From Acidimicrobiia bacterium (GTDB lineage: Bacteria > Actinomycetota > Acidimicrobiia > Spongiisociales > ZC4RG35): a stretch of 9,538 nt of DNA. The notes under the pieces were generated by a model. The model did no database searches. It saw nothing but the letters and a program-made list of their open reading frames with translations, and was not told where the DNA came from. The number at the start of each line of letters is the position of its first letter. The first letter of the stretch is position 1. Positions 1-6,834 of the stretch are shown here, piece after piece. The position numbers and the translations under genes are program-made. The stretch is from the NCBI GenBank assembly GCA_029865445.1, contig JAOUGY010000139.1:1-9538 (forward strand), in the 5' to 3' direction.

Positions 1-327
1 GCACCACGATGCGTCGACTTCGCGCTCGAGGCGTTGGATGCCATGCGCGGTATCGATCCGTCGGGGCGGCTCCGGCTGTCTGTGGGCATCCACAGTGGAC
101 CCGTGACGGTGGGCTTGGGAGGGAGTGCCCTCCTGGTCTACGACCTGTGGGGCGAGACGGTACGGACCGCCCACGTACTCGCACGTTCGGCCACGCCCGG
201 CCAGATCCTCATCACCTCTGCGTCAAAGGAAATGCTTCCGCCCGGCATCGATGTGCGGTCCGTTGGACCACTAGACGATCAGGTCTGGGAGGTCACGGGT
301 AACGTGCGGGAGCCCGTTCATGATTGA
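1..327 (+). CDS. Class III adenylate/guanylate cyclase-domain protein, C-terminal part (5' end outside window)
   Basis: The reading frame is open from base 1 and ends with TGA at 325-327; the 108 visible residues are the last part of a class III nucleotide cyclase homology domain. The GIHSGPV stretch and YDLWGETV (Tyr at 139-141) match the family's beta-strand and 'YDLWGDTVNTASR' signature. The adenine-specifying Asp of YDLW is present, but the transition-state Asn is Arg (codon 163-165) and the transition-state Arg four residues later is Val. These residues bind the ribose and triphosphate in active enzymes, so the protein is probably weakly active or inactive; the two metal-binding aspartates lie outside the window. 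It is collinear with the last part of the cyclase domain encoded at 1831-3999, so the two may be paralogues. Its end overlaps the next gene by 8 bp, implying translational coupling. The fold is well supported; activity and the N-terminal architecture are unknown. Confidence 0.85.
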   Translation, partial: APRCVDFALEALDAMRGIDPSGRLRLSVGIHSGPVTVGLGGSALLVYDLWGETVRTAHVLARSATPGQILITSASKEMLPPGIDVRSVGPLDDQVWEVTGNVREPVHD

Positions 328-1834
328 GTTCTTCGGCGACCCGCGGGTGTTGTGGGCCCTCGCCATCGTGCTGCTTCTGCCGATTGCCATCATCGCAGCC
401 GGTGAGACCGCCGAGCGTCTCCGGCAGCGTGACTCTCCGATGACCCGCATCGCCACAACGGTGCGCAGGGGCACCATACCGCTGATCGCGTTGTGGGCGC
501 TCGCTACTGGATTGTTCGGTCTGGCTGGATCGAATGTGATCGTTCGCGTGATAGCCACCGGCCTGTTGATGTCGTTGGCGGCTCTGGCTCTGGCCGTGTT
601 GCGGCTGGTCATCGCCTGGTGGAGAGATCGGCCCGACACCGACACCGACGCAGGGCGCGGCGTTCCTCAGCTCTTGTTGGCGCTGCCCAGGATGGCCGTG
701 ATCGCGTCCGTTGGTTGGATCCTCCTCGATGGTGTGTGGGGTGTGAATCTGTCGGCGGCGTTCACGGCACTCGGCGTGACCTCGCTGGTGGTGTCGTTCG
801 CCCTCCAGGACACACTCAGCGGACTGGCGTCCGGGTTGCTGTTGCTGAGCGACCCCCCGTTCCAACCCGGAGACTGGGTCAAGACGGGGGATCTCGAGGG
901 GAGAGTTGTCGACATCAACTGGCGGACTTGTCGGATCGAGACCCGCAACGGGGATCTCGTGATCGTGCCCAACGCTCAGCTGGCAGACTCGGTGGTGACG
1001 AACTACGACCGACCGACGAAGCTCCATCGCGTGGTGGTCCCGGTGCAGGTGGCGTTCTCGAATCCACCGACCCGCGCCAAAGCGATGCTGCTCGATGCAG
1101 CCCGGTCGACGAACGGCGTGCTCGAGGACCCGGCGCCCGCGGTCCATGTCGTGCAAATCGACGATCCGCTCATGGGATACGAAGTCCATCTGTGGATAGA
1201 CGATTACCGGCTGGTACCGCGAGTTGCGAGCGACTTCGGATCCTTGGTCTGGTACCAATCGCATCGTCACGACGTGCCGCTCCCGAGCCCTGCGTTCGAC
1301 CTGTACACCTTCGACGGGGTCGCCACCGCCGAGGCCTCCCGACCGAGCCGGGCGGAGGTACGGCGTCGACTCGGGAACTCGCCCTTGTTGGGGCCGATCG
1401 GTGAGGACGCCCTCGACCGTCTCGCCGACTCGTCGAGCACCGCCCGATTCCAGAGCGGCGAGGTGATCGTCGACCGCGGGAGTGGGGGCCGTGACCTCTT
1501 CGTGCTGTCGGAAGGCTCTGCGGCCATCCTCGCCATCGGGCCCGATGGAGAAGACGTCGAGATCGCCCAGCTCTCAAATGGCGAGGTGTTCGGGCTGCTT
1601 GGCCGATCGGACCAGTGGGCATACCCGCTGGAGGTGAGGGCGGTGGAGGACTGCGAAGTGCTCGTGATCACCGAAGTGGGAGCCGGCGAGGTCACCAGTC
1701 GAACCCCCGCTCTGGCGGCTGCGCTCAACCAGCTCGTGACCATTCGGCGGCGTCGCATCTCGCGAGTGATGGATCAGATCACGCTCCAAACCGCGGAACG
1801 GGATCCAGCAGGTCAAGGGGCAGACCAGACATGA
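320..1834 (+). CDS. MscS-family mechanosensitive channel with C-terminal cyclic-nucleotide-binding-like domain
   Basis: This 504-residue membrane protein has hydrophobic helices at about 10-28, 52-70, 75-100 and 118-137, then the MscS pore helix and beta domain. The segment from about 145 to 230 carries the signatures FALQDTLSGLASG, PFQPGDWV, EGRVVDINWRT and VIVPNAQL. Residues about 355-455 form a cNMP-binding fold (FQSGEVIVDRGSGGRDLFVLSEG, then GEVFG at 421-425). In canonical pockets GEVFG is followed by Glu, and an Arg lies nine residues beyond that Glu; here these are Leu426 and Tyr435, so ordinary cAMP/cGMP binding is doubtful. The family releases solutes or ions under membrane tension, and fused forms (bCNG channels) can be ligand-gated. 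From memory, M. tuberculosis Rv2434c has the same fusion next to the cyclase Rv2435c. The ATG overlaps the upstream stop by 8 bp and has GGGAG about 8 bases before it; the stop overlaps the next ATG (ATGA). Confidence 0.93.
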   Translation: MIEFFGDPRVLWALAIVLLLPIAIIAAGETAERLRQRDSPMTRIATTVRRGTIPLIALWALATGLFGLAGSNVIVRVIATGLLMSLAALALAVLRLVIAWWRDRPDTDTDAGRGVPQLLLALPRMAVIASVGWILLDGVWGVNLSAAFTALGVTSLVVSFALQDTLSGLASGLLLLSDPPFQPGDWVKTGDLEGRVVDINWRTCRIETRNGDLVIVPNAQLADSVVTNYDRPTKLHRVVVPVQVAFSNPPTRAKAMLLDAARSTNGVLEDPAPAVHVVQIDDPLMGYEVHLWIDDYRLVPRVASDFGSLVWYQSHRHDVPLPSPAFDLYTFDGVATAEASRPSRAEVRRRLGNSPLLGPIGEDALDRLADSSSTARFQSGEVIVDRGSGGRDLFVLSEGSAAILAIGPDGEDVEIAQLSNGEVFGLLGRSDQWAYPLEVRAVEDCEVLVITEVGAGEVTSRTPALAAALNQLVTIRRRRISRVMDQITLQTAERDPAGQGADQT

Positions 1835-3999
1835 CGCCTCCAGCGGCCAACTCGGCACGTGCAGGCGCAGTCAATCTGCGCCGGCGGCTGACGACCACCC
1901 TGATAGGAATCACGCTCATATCAGTCGTCCTGCTCGGCGCACTCAACTACTACAACGCCAGGTCTCTTCTCACCGAGGCGGTCGGCGCCGCTCTGACCGG
2001 TGATGCAACCGCACAGACCAGGGAGATCCGATCGGCTCTCTCCCGGACCCAAGCAGTCGTGTCGGTTTCAGCCCGAGGTGATCAGCTGGTGGACGACCTG
2101 GCGGCCTTCTCCTCGGCGTTCGACGCCCTCCAGTCGCAGCAACCGGGTGAAGACGAGACCCGGGCGCTCGAGAGCTTCTACCAGGCGAATCTGATCGACC
2201 GCGTCGAAGGGGCCGGCTTCCCTGCGCCCGGCCTCGATGAGGTGGTGCCCACCTCGGCGGCCGGGACCTACCTGCAATACCACTACATCGTCGAGAATCG
2301 CAACGAAGGGCCGGACAGGTCCCAACTCATCGAGGCGGATGGCGACACCTCGGCGTATGGGCGAGTACACCGCCAGCGTCAGGCTCGACTCGATCGGCTA
2401 CGGGCCATGCTGGGTTTCGATGATCTTCTGCTGGTGGATGCCGAAGGCACCATCGTCTACTCGGCCGCCAAGCGATTCGACTTCGGTACCAGTCTGGTCC
2501 GGGGTCCGTATCGCGAGTCGGGGTTGGCGCGACTCGTGACTCGACGGCTCGCCGCCGCTCCGGTTGGAGATGCCGTCTTCTCCGACTTCGAGTTGTATCT
2601 GCCCGCCTCGGCCCGGCCCACGATGTTCGTGGCAGCTGCTCTGAGATCGGGGACTGAGACAATCGGTGCGGTCGCGTTCTCGATTCCGATCGAATCGCTG
2701 AACCGATTGGTGACGTCTGACAGGAGGTGGGAAGACGTCGGCCTCGGGAGGACCGGCGACATCTACGTCGTGGGAGCCGACCGGCTCATGAGGTCGGAGC
2801 CTCGACTGTGGATCGAAGACCGGGATGCCTACCTGTCCGATCTCGACGAGTCTGGTCTCCACCCCACCCTCAGCGAAACCATCACGGCGCTCGACACGCC
2901 GGTGCTCGTCCAGCCGGTGGACACCGACTCGGTGAACGAGGCGTTGAACGGCGGCACATTCACCGGCAGCACCAGGGACTACCTGGCGCGGAGCACGTTG
3001 GCGTTCGCGGCTCCCGTCGGGGCGGAAGGTCTCGACTGGGTGATCGTGGCCGAAGTCCCCATGGCCGAGGCCGGCGAGAGTCTCCGGATGTTCCGCACCA
3101 GGCTTCTCGTCACCGGTGGTCTCCTGGTGCCACTCGTCTGGCTTCTCGGCGTGGCGCTCGCCAGGCGCATGACCAGGCCCGTCCACCCGGTTCTGGCGGC
3201 GGCGGTCGCAATCGCGGGAGGGGACCTCGAGGCCACCGCTCCGGACCTCGGGAGAAACGAATTCGGCGACGTGGCACGCCGGCTGAACGTGGTCGCCTCC
3301 GACCTCAGAGGCCAGCGGCAGGCCCTGGAGGAAGAAGAACGACAGATCACCAGGCTGCTCTTGTCGGCTTTGCCCCCGAGGTTGGTGGAACAGCTTCGGA
3401 GTGGTCGGCGTCAGATCGCAGATCTGATCGATTCGGCCACGGTGATCACGATGACGATCGAGGGAGCCTTCGATCAGGCCGGCATCGATCCCGACGCGGC
3501 GGTGGAACTCGGTTCTCGACTCTCTGCGGACCTGGAGGCGGCCGCAGAGCGGCTGGGCATCGAAAGGGTCCGCTCGTCGTCGAGCCAGCATCTGTTCGTG
3601 GCCGGTCTCGACTCGCCGAACACCGAAGCCGACCAAGCAGCGGAGTTCGTCATTCAGGCTCGAGATCTCATCGATCGGTTCGCCGAGGACAGAGGCGTTG
3701 CGATCACGTACCACGCCGGCCTCGCTGCCGGGGAGGTGCTGGCGGGACTGCTCGCCGGCGATCAGCTCACATTCGGTGTCGTAGGAGAGCCGGCGCAGAT
3801 CGCGCTCACGCTCGACGCCGCTGCCGTAGCCGGCCAGGTCCTCGTGCATCGCTCCGTCGTCGACGACCTCAGCGATCGGTGGGTTCTCGAAGCACTCTCC
3901 AATCTGACCGATCTCAGAGGTCAGCAGATCGATGCGTTCGCCCTGACCGGTGTCAAGGGAGGGGTCTCGCCCCAAGGTCGAGCCCCTTCAATCTCATGA
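1831..3999 (+). CDS. Receptor-type protein: TM - extracytoplasmic sensor - TM - HAMP - degenerate class III cyclase domain
   Basis: The 722-residue product has a short basic N-terminus, a membrane helix at about 21-43, and a roughly 380-residue extracytoplasmic region that looks like a double-CACHE sensor (LLLVDAEGTIVY at 199-210, GRTGDIYVVG at 306-315). A second helix lies at about 424-445, a HAMP domain at 446-495, and a charged helical linker (LEEEERQITRLLLSALPP) at 499-516. The cyclase homology domain covers about 531-700. Aligned by eye to active cyclases, both metal aspartates are lost (Thr542, Ser585), as are the purine-specifying Lys (Arg581) and Asp (Gly649) and the transition-state Asn (Gln656) and Arg (Thr660). 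It should therefore be a pseudocyclase, perhaps a signal-transmitting or dimerising module. The ATG at 1831 is chosen because it overlaps the upstream stop as ATGA and has AAGGGG about 10 bases before it; a longer open frame from 1615 only overlaps the channel gene. Confidence 0.9.
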   Translation: MTPPAANSARAGAVNLRRRLTTTLIGITLISVVLLGALNYYNARSLLTEAVGAALTGDATAQTREIRSALSRTQAVVSVSARGDQLVDDLAAFSSAFDALQSQQPGEDETRALESFYQANLIDRVEGAGFPAPGLDEVVPTSAAGTYLQYHYIVENRNEGPDRSQLIEADGDTSAYGRVHRQRQARLDRLRAMLGFDDLLLVDAEGTIVYSAAKRFDFGTSLVRGPYRESGLARLVTRRLAAAPVGDAVFSDFELYLPASARPTMFVAAALRSGTETIGAVAFSIPIESLNRLVTSDRRWEDVGLGRTGDIYVVGADRLMRSEPRLWIEDRDAYLSDLDESGLHPTLSETITALDTPVLVQPVDTDSVNEALNGGTFTGSTRDYLARSTLAFAAPVGAEGLDWVIVAEVPMAEAGESLRMFRTRLLVTGGLLVPLVWLLGVALARRMTRPVHPVLAAAVAIAGGDLEATAPDLGRNEFGDVARRLNVVASDLRGQRQALEEEERQITRLLLSALPPRLVEQLRSGRRQIADLIDSATVITMTIEGAFDQAGIDPDAAVELGSRLSADLEAAAERLGIERVRSSSSQHLFVAGLDSPNTEADQAAEFVIQARDLIDRFAEDRGVAITYHAGLAAGEVLAGLLAGDQLTFGVVGEPAQIALTLDAAAVAGQVLVHRSVVDDLSDRWVLEALSNLTDLRGQQIDAFALTGVKGGVSPQGRAPSIS

Positions 4000-4034
4000 G
4001 CGGCGCCCCCGAGGTGCAGGTGATGAGCCCGCCA

Positions 4035-4049
4035 CGGTGCGCGGCACCG
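4035..4049 (+). terminator. Short GC hairpin downstream of the cyclase-channel operon
   Basis: CGGTGC at 4035-4040 pairs with GCACCG at 4044-4049 around a GCG loop, 36 bases after the operon's last stop codon. There is no T-run, so it is at best a weak terminator; it could also be chance in GC-rich DNA. Confidence 0.2.
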
Positions 4050-4083
4050 AGATCCACACCGTCTCGGTATGCAGGGGCGCCGC

Positions 4084-4089
4084 TACAAT
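4084..4089 (+). promoter_or_regulatory. Candidate -10 box (TACAAT) for the PH-domain gene
   Basis: TACAAT at 4084-4089 matches the TATAAT consensus in five of six positions and lies in the 157-bp gap after the operon. It predicts a start site near 4096 and a leader of about 60 bases. No convincing -35 is seen (GTCTCG at 17-bp spacing), so this is a moderate call. Confidence 0.4.
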
Positions 4090-4156
4090 GGGTTTCGTCA
4101 CTCTTGTATCCGATTGCGCAGGTGAGGCGACAAGAACGCTGCTTCGGCGCAGCCCG

Positions 4157-4585
4157 ATGAGCGGAGGCACCGTGGTCAAACCACCAGCACACGAGCGAGA
4201 GCGGTCTGAACGGTCTCGCGGCAACGAGTCCGCCTCGAGAGTCACGTTGTTCGAGGATGAGTCGGTCGTGATGACCGCCAGGCCTTCCCTCATCTCGACG
4301 CTTCCCAAACTCATTGTGACATTGGGGCTCTATGAGCTCTGGCGAAGGCGCAACACCACCATCCTCACCAATCGGCGGATTCTCTTCGGTGCCGGGATCT
4401 TCCAGCGGACGGAGCAGTCGATCCCCTTGAGCAACGTGAACGACGTGGTGTTCATTCGCCGCGGCGTCAACTGCTACGCCCAGGTCGCCGGTACCCACCG
4501 CGGGCGGAACTCGATGAAGGAAATCGGTCCCCTGTCGGCCTCCGTGTGCAGGCGGTTCGTGGGTGAGCTGCTCAAACGCACATGA
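4157..4585 (+). CDS. Small PH-domain (bPH2 / DUF304-like) protein with one hydrophobic segment
   Basis: The product is 142 residues from ATG 4157, or 137 from GTG 4172, which has GGAGG only four bases before it; the start is uncertain. An in-frame extension back to 3950 overlaps the preceding gene and looks non-coding. After a polar, charged N-terminus there is VTLFEDESVVMTARPS at 29-44, a hydrophobic stretch at about 45-62 that is probably membrane-inserted, and a bacterial pleckstrin-homology core. The core shows TTILTNRRILFGAG at 67-80, EQSIPLSNVNDVVF at 86-99 and GRNSMKEIG at 116-124. The pattern 'LTNRRIL...G.F.R....IPL..V.DV' is typical of bPH2 proteins such as YdbS relatives. Their molecular role is mostly unknown, and they tend to be membrane-associated. 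It probably has its own promoter, since TACAAT lies 68 bases before the ATG. Confidence 0.75.
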   Translation: MSGGTVVKPPAHERERSERSRGNESASRVTLFEDESVVMTARPSLISTLPKLIVTLGLYELWRRRNTTILTNRRILFGAGIFQRTEQSIPLSNVNDVVFIRRGVNCYAQVAGTHRGRNSMKEIGPLSASVCRRFVGELLKRT

Positions 4586-4616
4586 AGCGGTTGGGTGGGC
4601 GTTGGGTCGGCGTGGT

Positions 4617-4636
4617 GTCGACGCTCCGACGTTGAC
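4617..4636. terminator. Hairpin in the convergent intergenic region (first of two)
   Basis: GTCGACG at 4617-4623 pairs with CGTTGAC at 4630-4636 (one G-T wobble) around a 6-base loop, between the stop codons of the convergent PH-domain and META genes. There is no T-run. Confidence 0.25.
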
Positions 4637-4641
4637 GTGAC

Positions 4642-4674
4642 CACCCGGCCTGTTGTCAATCCGACTGCCGGGTG
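4642..4674. terminator. Hairpin in the convergent intergenic region (second of two)
   Basis: CACCCGGC at 4642-4649 and GCCGGGTG at 4667-4674 form a perfect 8-bp stem with a 17-base loop. It sits between two converging genes, where a bidirectional terminator would be expected. The large loop and lack of a T-tract make the call tentative. Confidence 0.35.
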
Positions 4675-4747
4675 ACCTCTTGGAGCCGACCGGCCCGTAG
4701 GCTGTCGAGAGGCGCTCCAGTCCACGGTTCAGAGGCTCGCTACCTCC

Positions 4748-5173
4748 TCAGGGAGCCGCAGCCGTGAAGGTGGCGAGCGTTTCGCCGTCGTCGGCAGTGA
4801 GCCGCAACCGGTCGCCGTCGACGCTGTAGCTCGAGGCCGTGGGCAGCTCCGAGAAGAAGGCCTGTTCTTGGACCATGACCGGTTGGTCGCACTCGACCTG
4901 GGTAGCCGCCAACGCGGGATCGATCGAAATGCTGCCGGCGTCCCAGGTCGCGGAACCGGTGTAGTTGTTACATCCGCCGGACCCCGAAACCTGGCCATCG
5001 GCGAATGTGATCGTCACCATGGTCCCGTCGATGGCGGCGGTTCCCTGCAGGTCCAGCAACGTCCAGGTCCGGCCGGTCGGGTCTCCGGCGTCCGCGCTGC
5101 ACGAAACGAGCCCAGCTGCCAGAGCCAGGAGCACCAGCAGCGATCCGATGCTCGGGTGCGACCGACGAAACAT
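4748..5173 (-). CDS. META-domain (HslJ-like) lipoprotein
   Basis: The 141-residue product has a short basic start, a hydrophobic signal segment at about 10-23 and the lipobox LVSC with Cys25, so it should be lipidated and exported. The rest is one META domain, about 34-138: RTWTLLDLQG (35-44), then VTITFADGQVSGSGGCNNYTG (53-73), whose GGCNNY core is the family signature. IDPALAATQVECD and the VQEQAFFSEL helix follow, and a short strand segment near DGDRLRLTADDG ends the domain. META proteins in E. coli (HslJ) are linked to novobiocin resistance and heat induction, but the biochemical role is not established. The length is typical of a single-domain member. ATG 5173 is supported by AGGAAGG (plus-strand 5178-5184, minus sense) a few bases upstream. 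It is transcribed divergently from the potassium-channel gene. Confidence 0.88.
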   Translation of the reverse strand: MFRRSHPSIGSLLVLLALAAGLVSCSADAGDPTGRTWTLLDLQGTAAIDGTMVTITFADGQVSGSGGCNNYTGSATWDAGSISIDPALAATQVECDQPVMVQEQAFFSELPTASSYSVDGDRLRLTADDGETLATFTAAAP

Positions 5174-5208
5174 GGCACCTTCCTGTTCGGCGTTTCGAGG
5201 ACGGAGCG

Positions 5209-5214
5209 ACTATA
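5209..5214 (-). promoter_or_regulatory. Candidate -10 box (TATAGT) for the META lipoprotein gene
   Basis: Read on the minus strand, this hexamer is TATAGT, five of six matches to consensus, about 36 bases before the ATG. It predicts a leader of roughly 29 bases that contains the AGGAAGG ribosome-binding site. A -35 is not clear (TCAAAC at 17 bp). The 131-bp gap to GTG 5305 must also hold the promoter of the divergent channel gene, which I could not place. Confidence 0.4.
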
Positions 5215-5304
5215 GCGAGCGGTCGAGCTAGTTTGAGTTCGCCGGATCGATGACCATCGCATTCAGGCAGCAGGGGTATGGTCCGAGGAGGAGCGAGATG
5301 CAAC

Positions 5305-6027
5305 GTGCCTGATCGCAACAGGAACAGGCTGTTGCTCGTCGGTGGGCCACCCACCGATCGATACGGGGTTCTCTTCATCGAGTTGCTTGCTCTCGTGGTT
5401 CTGGCGCCCTTCGCCTCTTCGGGTGGATCAGTGAGGCTCGTGACATTCGTGCTGGCCGTCGCAATCGTCGTGACGACGTTGCGAGCCGTGGGAGCCGGTC
5501 TCGTCGTCGTGCGTGTGGCGTTACTCGCCGGATTCGCCCTTGCCGCCGCCCTGTCGTGGGTCAGTGCGACGAGTGGCTCCCTGGGCAACTCGGTGGGTGT
5601 GGCGCTCATCGCCTGCGTGGTCGTGATCGGTCCGCCCTTGCTGGTTCGGCGAGTGTTTCGACGGAGGCGATTCGGCGTCCAGGATGTCTTGGCGGCACTG
5701 TGCGCCTATCTCCAGGTGGCCTTGTTCTTCACCTACGTGTACACGGCGGTGGACCTGTTCAGCCGCGACCCGTTCTTCGCTCAGGGGGCCTCGACTGCGG
5801 CCAGCGACTACCTCTACTTCAGTTTCGTCACCATGCTCACCCTCGGCTACGGAGATCTCACTCCCGCCACAGATCTCGGCCGTGTGCTCATCATCGTCGA
5901 GACGCTGGTCGGCCAGATCTTCCTGGTGGTGCTGGTCGCCTACCTGGTGGGGTCGATGGTTGGCGGGGGCGGCCCCGTGGCCGAATCGCACGGCGATAGA
6001 CCACCAGACGATGTCGGTGTCGCCTGA
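5305..6027 (+). CDS. Six-helix potassium channel-like protein (Ion_trans_2 pore)
   Basis: The product is 240 residues from GTG 5305, with a GGAGGAGCGAG purine tract upstream; an in-frame ATG at 5278 would add nine residues but has its purine run almost touching the start codon. Hydrophobic helices lie at about 20-37, 43-61, 65-85, 96-114, 131-150 and 191-220. The last two flank a pore loop with the potassium selectivity filter TLGYGD at 179-184. This is the Pfam Ion_trans_2 pore preceded by four extra helices. An Arg cluster (VRRVFRRRRF, about 114-123) follows the fourth helix on the presumed cytoplasmic side rather than being spaced every third residue inside it, so a classical voltage sensor is doubtful. 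No RCK/TrkA-N regulatory domain follows; the tail is short and polar. Potassium selectivity is well supported by the filter; the gating stimulus is unknown. Confidence 0.85.
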   Translation: MPDRNRNRLLLVGGPPTDRYGVLFIELLALVVLAPFASSGGSVRLVTFVLAVAIVVTTLRAVGAGLVVVRVALLAGFALAAALSWVSATSGSLGNSVGVALIACVVVIGPPLLVRRVFRRRRFGVQDVLAALCAYLQVALFFTYVYTAVDLFSRDPFFAQGASTAASDYLYFSFVTMLTLGYGDLTPATDLGRVLIIVETLVGQIFLVVLVAYLVGSMVGGGGPVAESHGDRPPDDVGVA

Positions 6028-6031
6028 CGGA

Positions 6032-6254
6032 TCGCATCGTTCCGGTGGCGACAAGCTGTACGAGTTGCGGTTCGACCTGAACCGGGTGGCGTGGCGGATC
6101 ACCTACTAATTCGCCGGCTCCGGTCGTCGGATCCGTGTTGCTGACGGTATTTCGCAAGCAGCGACAGAACGAGCGGGCAGAGGTCCAGAAGGCCCGTGAG
6201 GTGATGGCTCGATGCGTGGCCGAGGGTCACACGGTTGAGGAGGACGACGGATGA
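6032..6254 (+). pseudogene. Decayed HigB/Gp49-like toxin gene (5' end missing, nonsense codon, frameshift)
   Basis: The frame starting at 6032 reads SHRSGGDKLYELRFDLNR then VAWRITY, a strong match to the middle of phage Gp49/HigB-type RNase toxins ('..LYELRF.....RITY'). It meets a TAA at 6107-6109, continues as FAGSGRRI, and then the match jumps by one base to VLLTVFRKQRQNERAEVQKA and onwards to TGA at 6252-6254. Dropping one C at 6133-6134 (ATCC to ATC) rejoins the frames exactly, giving GRRI-VLLTVFRK as in the family. So there is one nonsense mutation and one single-base insertion, and the usual 40-50 N-terminal residues are absent because the potassium channel gene ends at 6027. The stop overlaps the antitoxin start as ATGA, the original operon layout. 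The toxin should be dead. Confidence 0.8.
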
Positions 6255-6556
6255 CTCGCAAGACAATCGACGATCTCAAGAAGCAGCGGCTCGACGCGAT
6301 GTCCGCGGAAGAGCGCGCCGTCTTCGACGAGGAGTACGCCACCGTCAAGCTGGCACTCGAGGTGGGCGAGAAGATCCGGGATGCGCGGGAGGCAGCCGGG
6401 CTGAGTCAGCGTGAGCTGGCAGCGCGGATGGGTACGAGTCAGGCGGCGGTAGCTCGCCTTGAGGCGGGCGGTGTCGGGGCAACGTTGACCACGCTCCAGA
6501 GAGTGGCGGCGGCTCTCGACCTGACCGTCACCGTGGACCTGGCGCCGGCCGTGTGA
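6251..6556 (+). CDS. HigA-like XRE-family antitoxin, probably orphan
   Basis: The product has 101 residues. An N-terminal helical region (MTRKTIDDLKKQRLDAMSAE) is followed by a Cro/C1-type helix-turn-helix at about 37-92: EKIRDAREAAGLSQRELAAR (40-59), then MGTSQAAVARLEAGG. The closing helix TLTTLQRVAAALDLTV (77-92) is typical of HigA/HigB-type pairs in which toxin precedes antitoxin. Such antitoxins neutralise the RNase toxin and repress their own operon. Here the toxin directly upstream is a wreck, so this gene may be free of its partner or may act as an anti-addiction or trans-acting antitoxin against a homologous toxin elsewhere. The ATG lies inside the remnant's stop (ATGA). GAGGAGGACGACGG just before it is a usable ribosome-binding site. 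No damage is visible in the frame. Confidence 0.88.
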   Translation: MTRKTIDDLKKQRLDAMSAEERAVFDEEYATVKLALEVGEKIRDAREAAGLSQRELAARMGTSQAAVARLEAGGVGATLTTLQRVAAALDLTVTVDLAPAV

Positions 6557-6834
6557 AGCCCTCGGTCAGGCGATTTCCTGTTTCCGCATGCACAGCACGG
6601 TCTGCGTGCAATCTCGGGTCGGCGCCGGCCGGACATGACGGATCCCACGAGGTCGCCGATGTTGCCCATTGATCGTCTGGCGAGCGACGTCGGCACTCGG
6701 ATGTTCTGGGCCGCGCCTGGGCCACGCGAGAACGGGAATGGGTCGGAATCGGTGCGAACTGCTGAGAGTTGTCGCCACCCCGAGATCCGTTGGTTCTCCG
6801 AGCTCGTTCGGCGTTTCTGCAGGTCAGGTGGGTT

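Noticed and set aside
293..1270. Minus-strand open frame (325 codons) opposite the channel gene
   Set aside because: His/Arg/Gln-rich composition with no domain; the plus-strand frame carries clear MscS signatures.
2398..3975. Long minus-strand open frame (525 codons) opposite the receptor gene
   Set aside because: It is the antisense of a GC-rich coding gene, has no recognisable domain, and the plus strand has clear HAMP and cyclase features.
4080..4092. GCTACAATGG resembles a conserved 16S rRNA motif
   Set aside because: No rRNA sequence flanks it; it fits better as a -10 box.
6050..6254. Programmed frameshifting to make the HigB-like toxin
   Set aside because: A stop codon comes 24 bases before the shift point, there is no slippery run, and the 5' end of the gene is absent, so decay is simpler.
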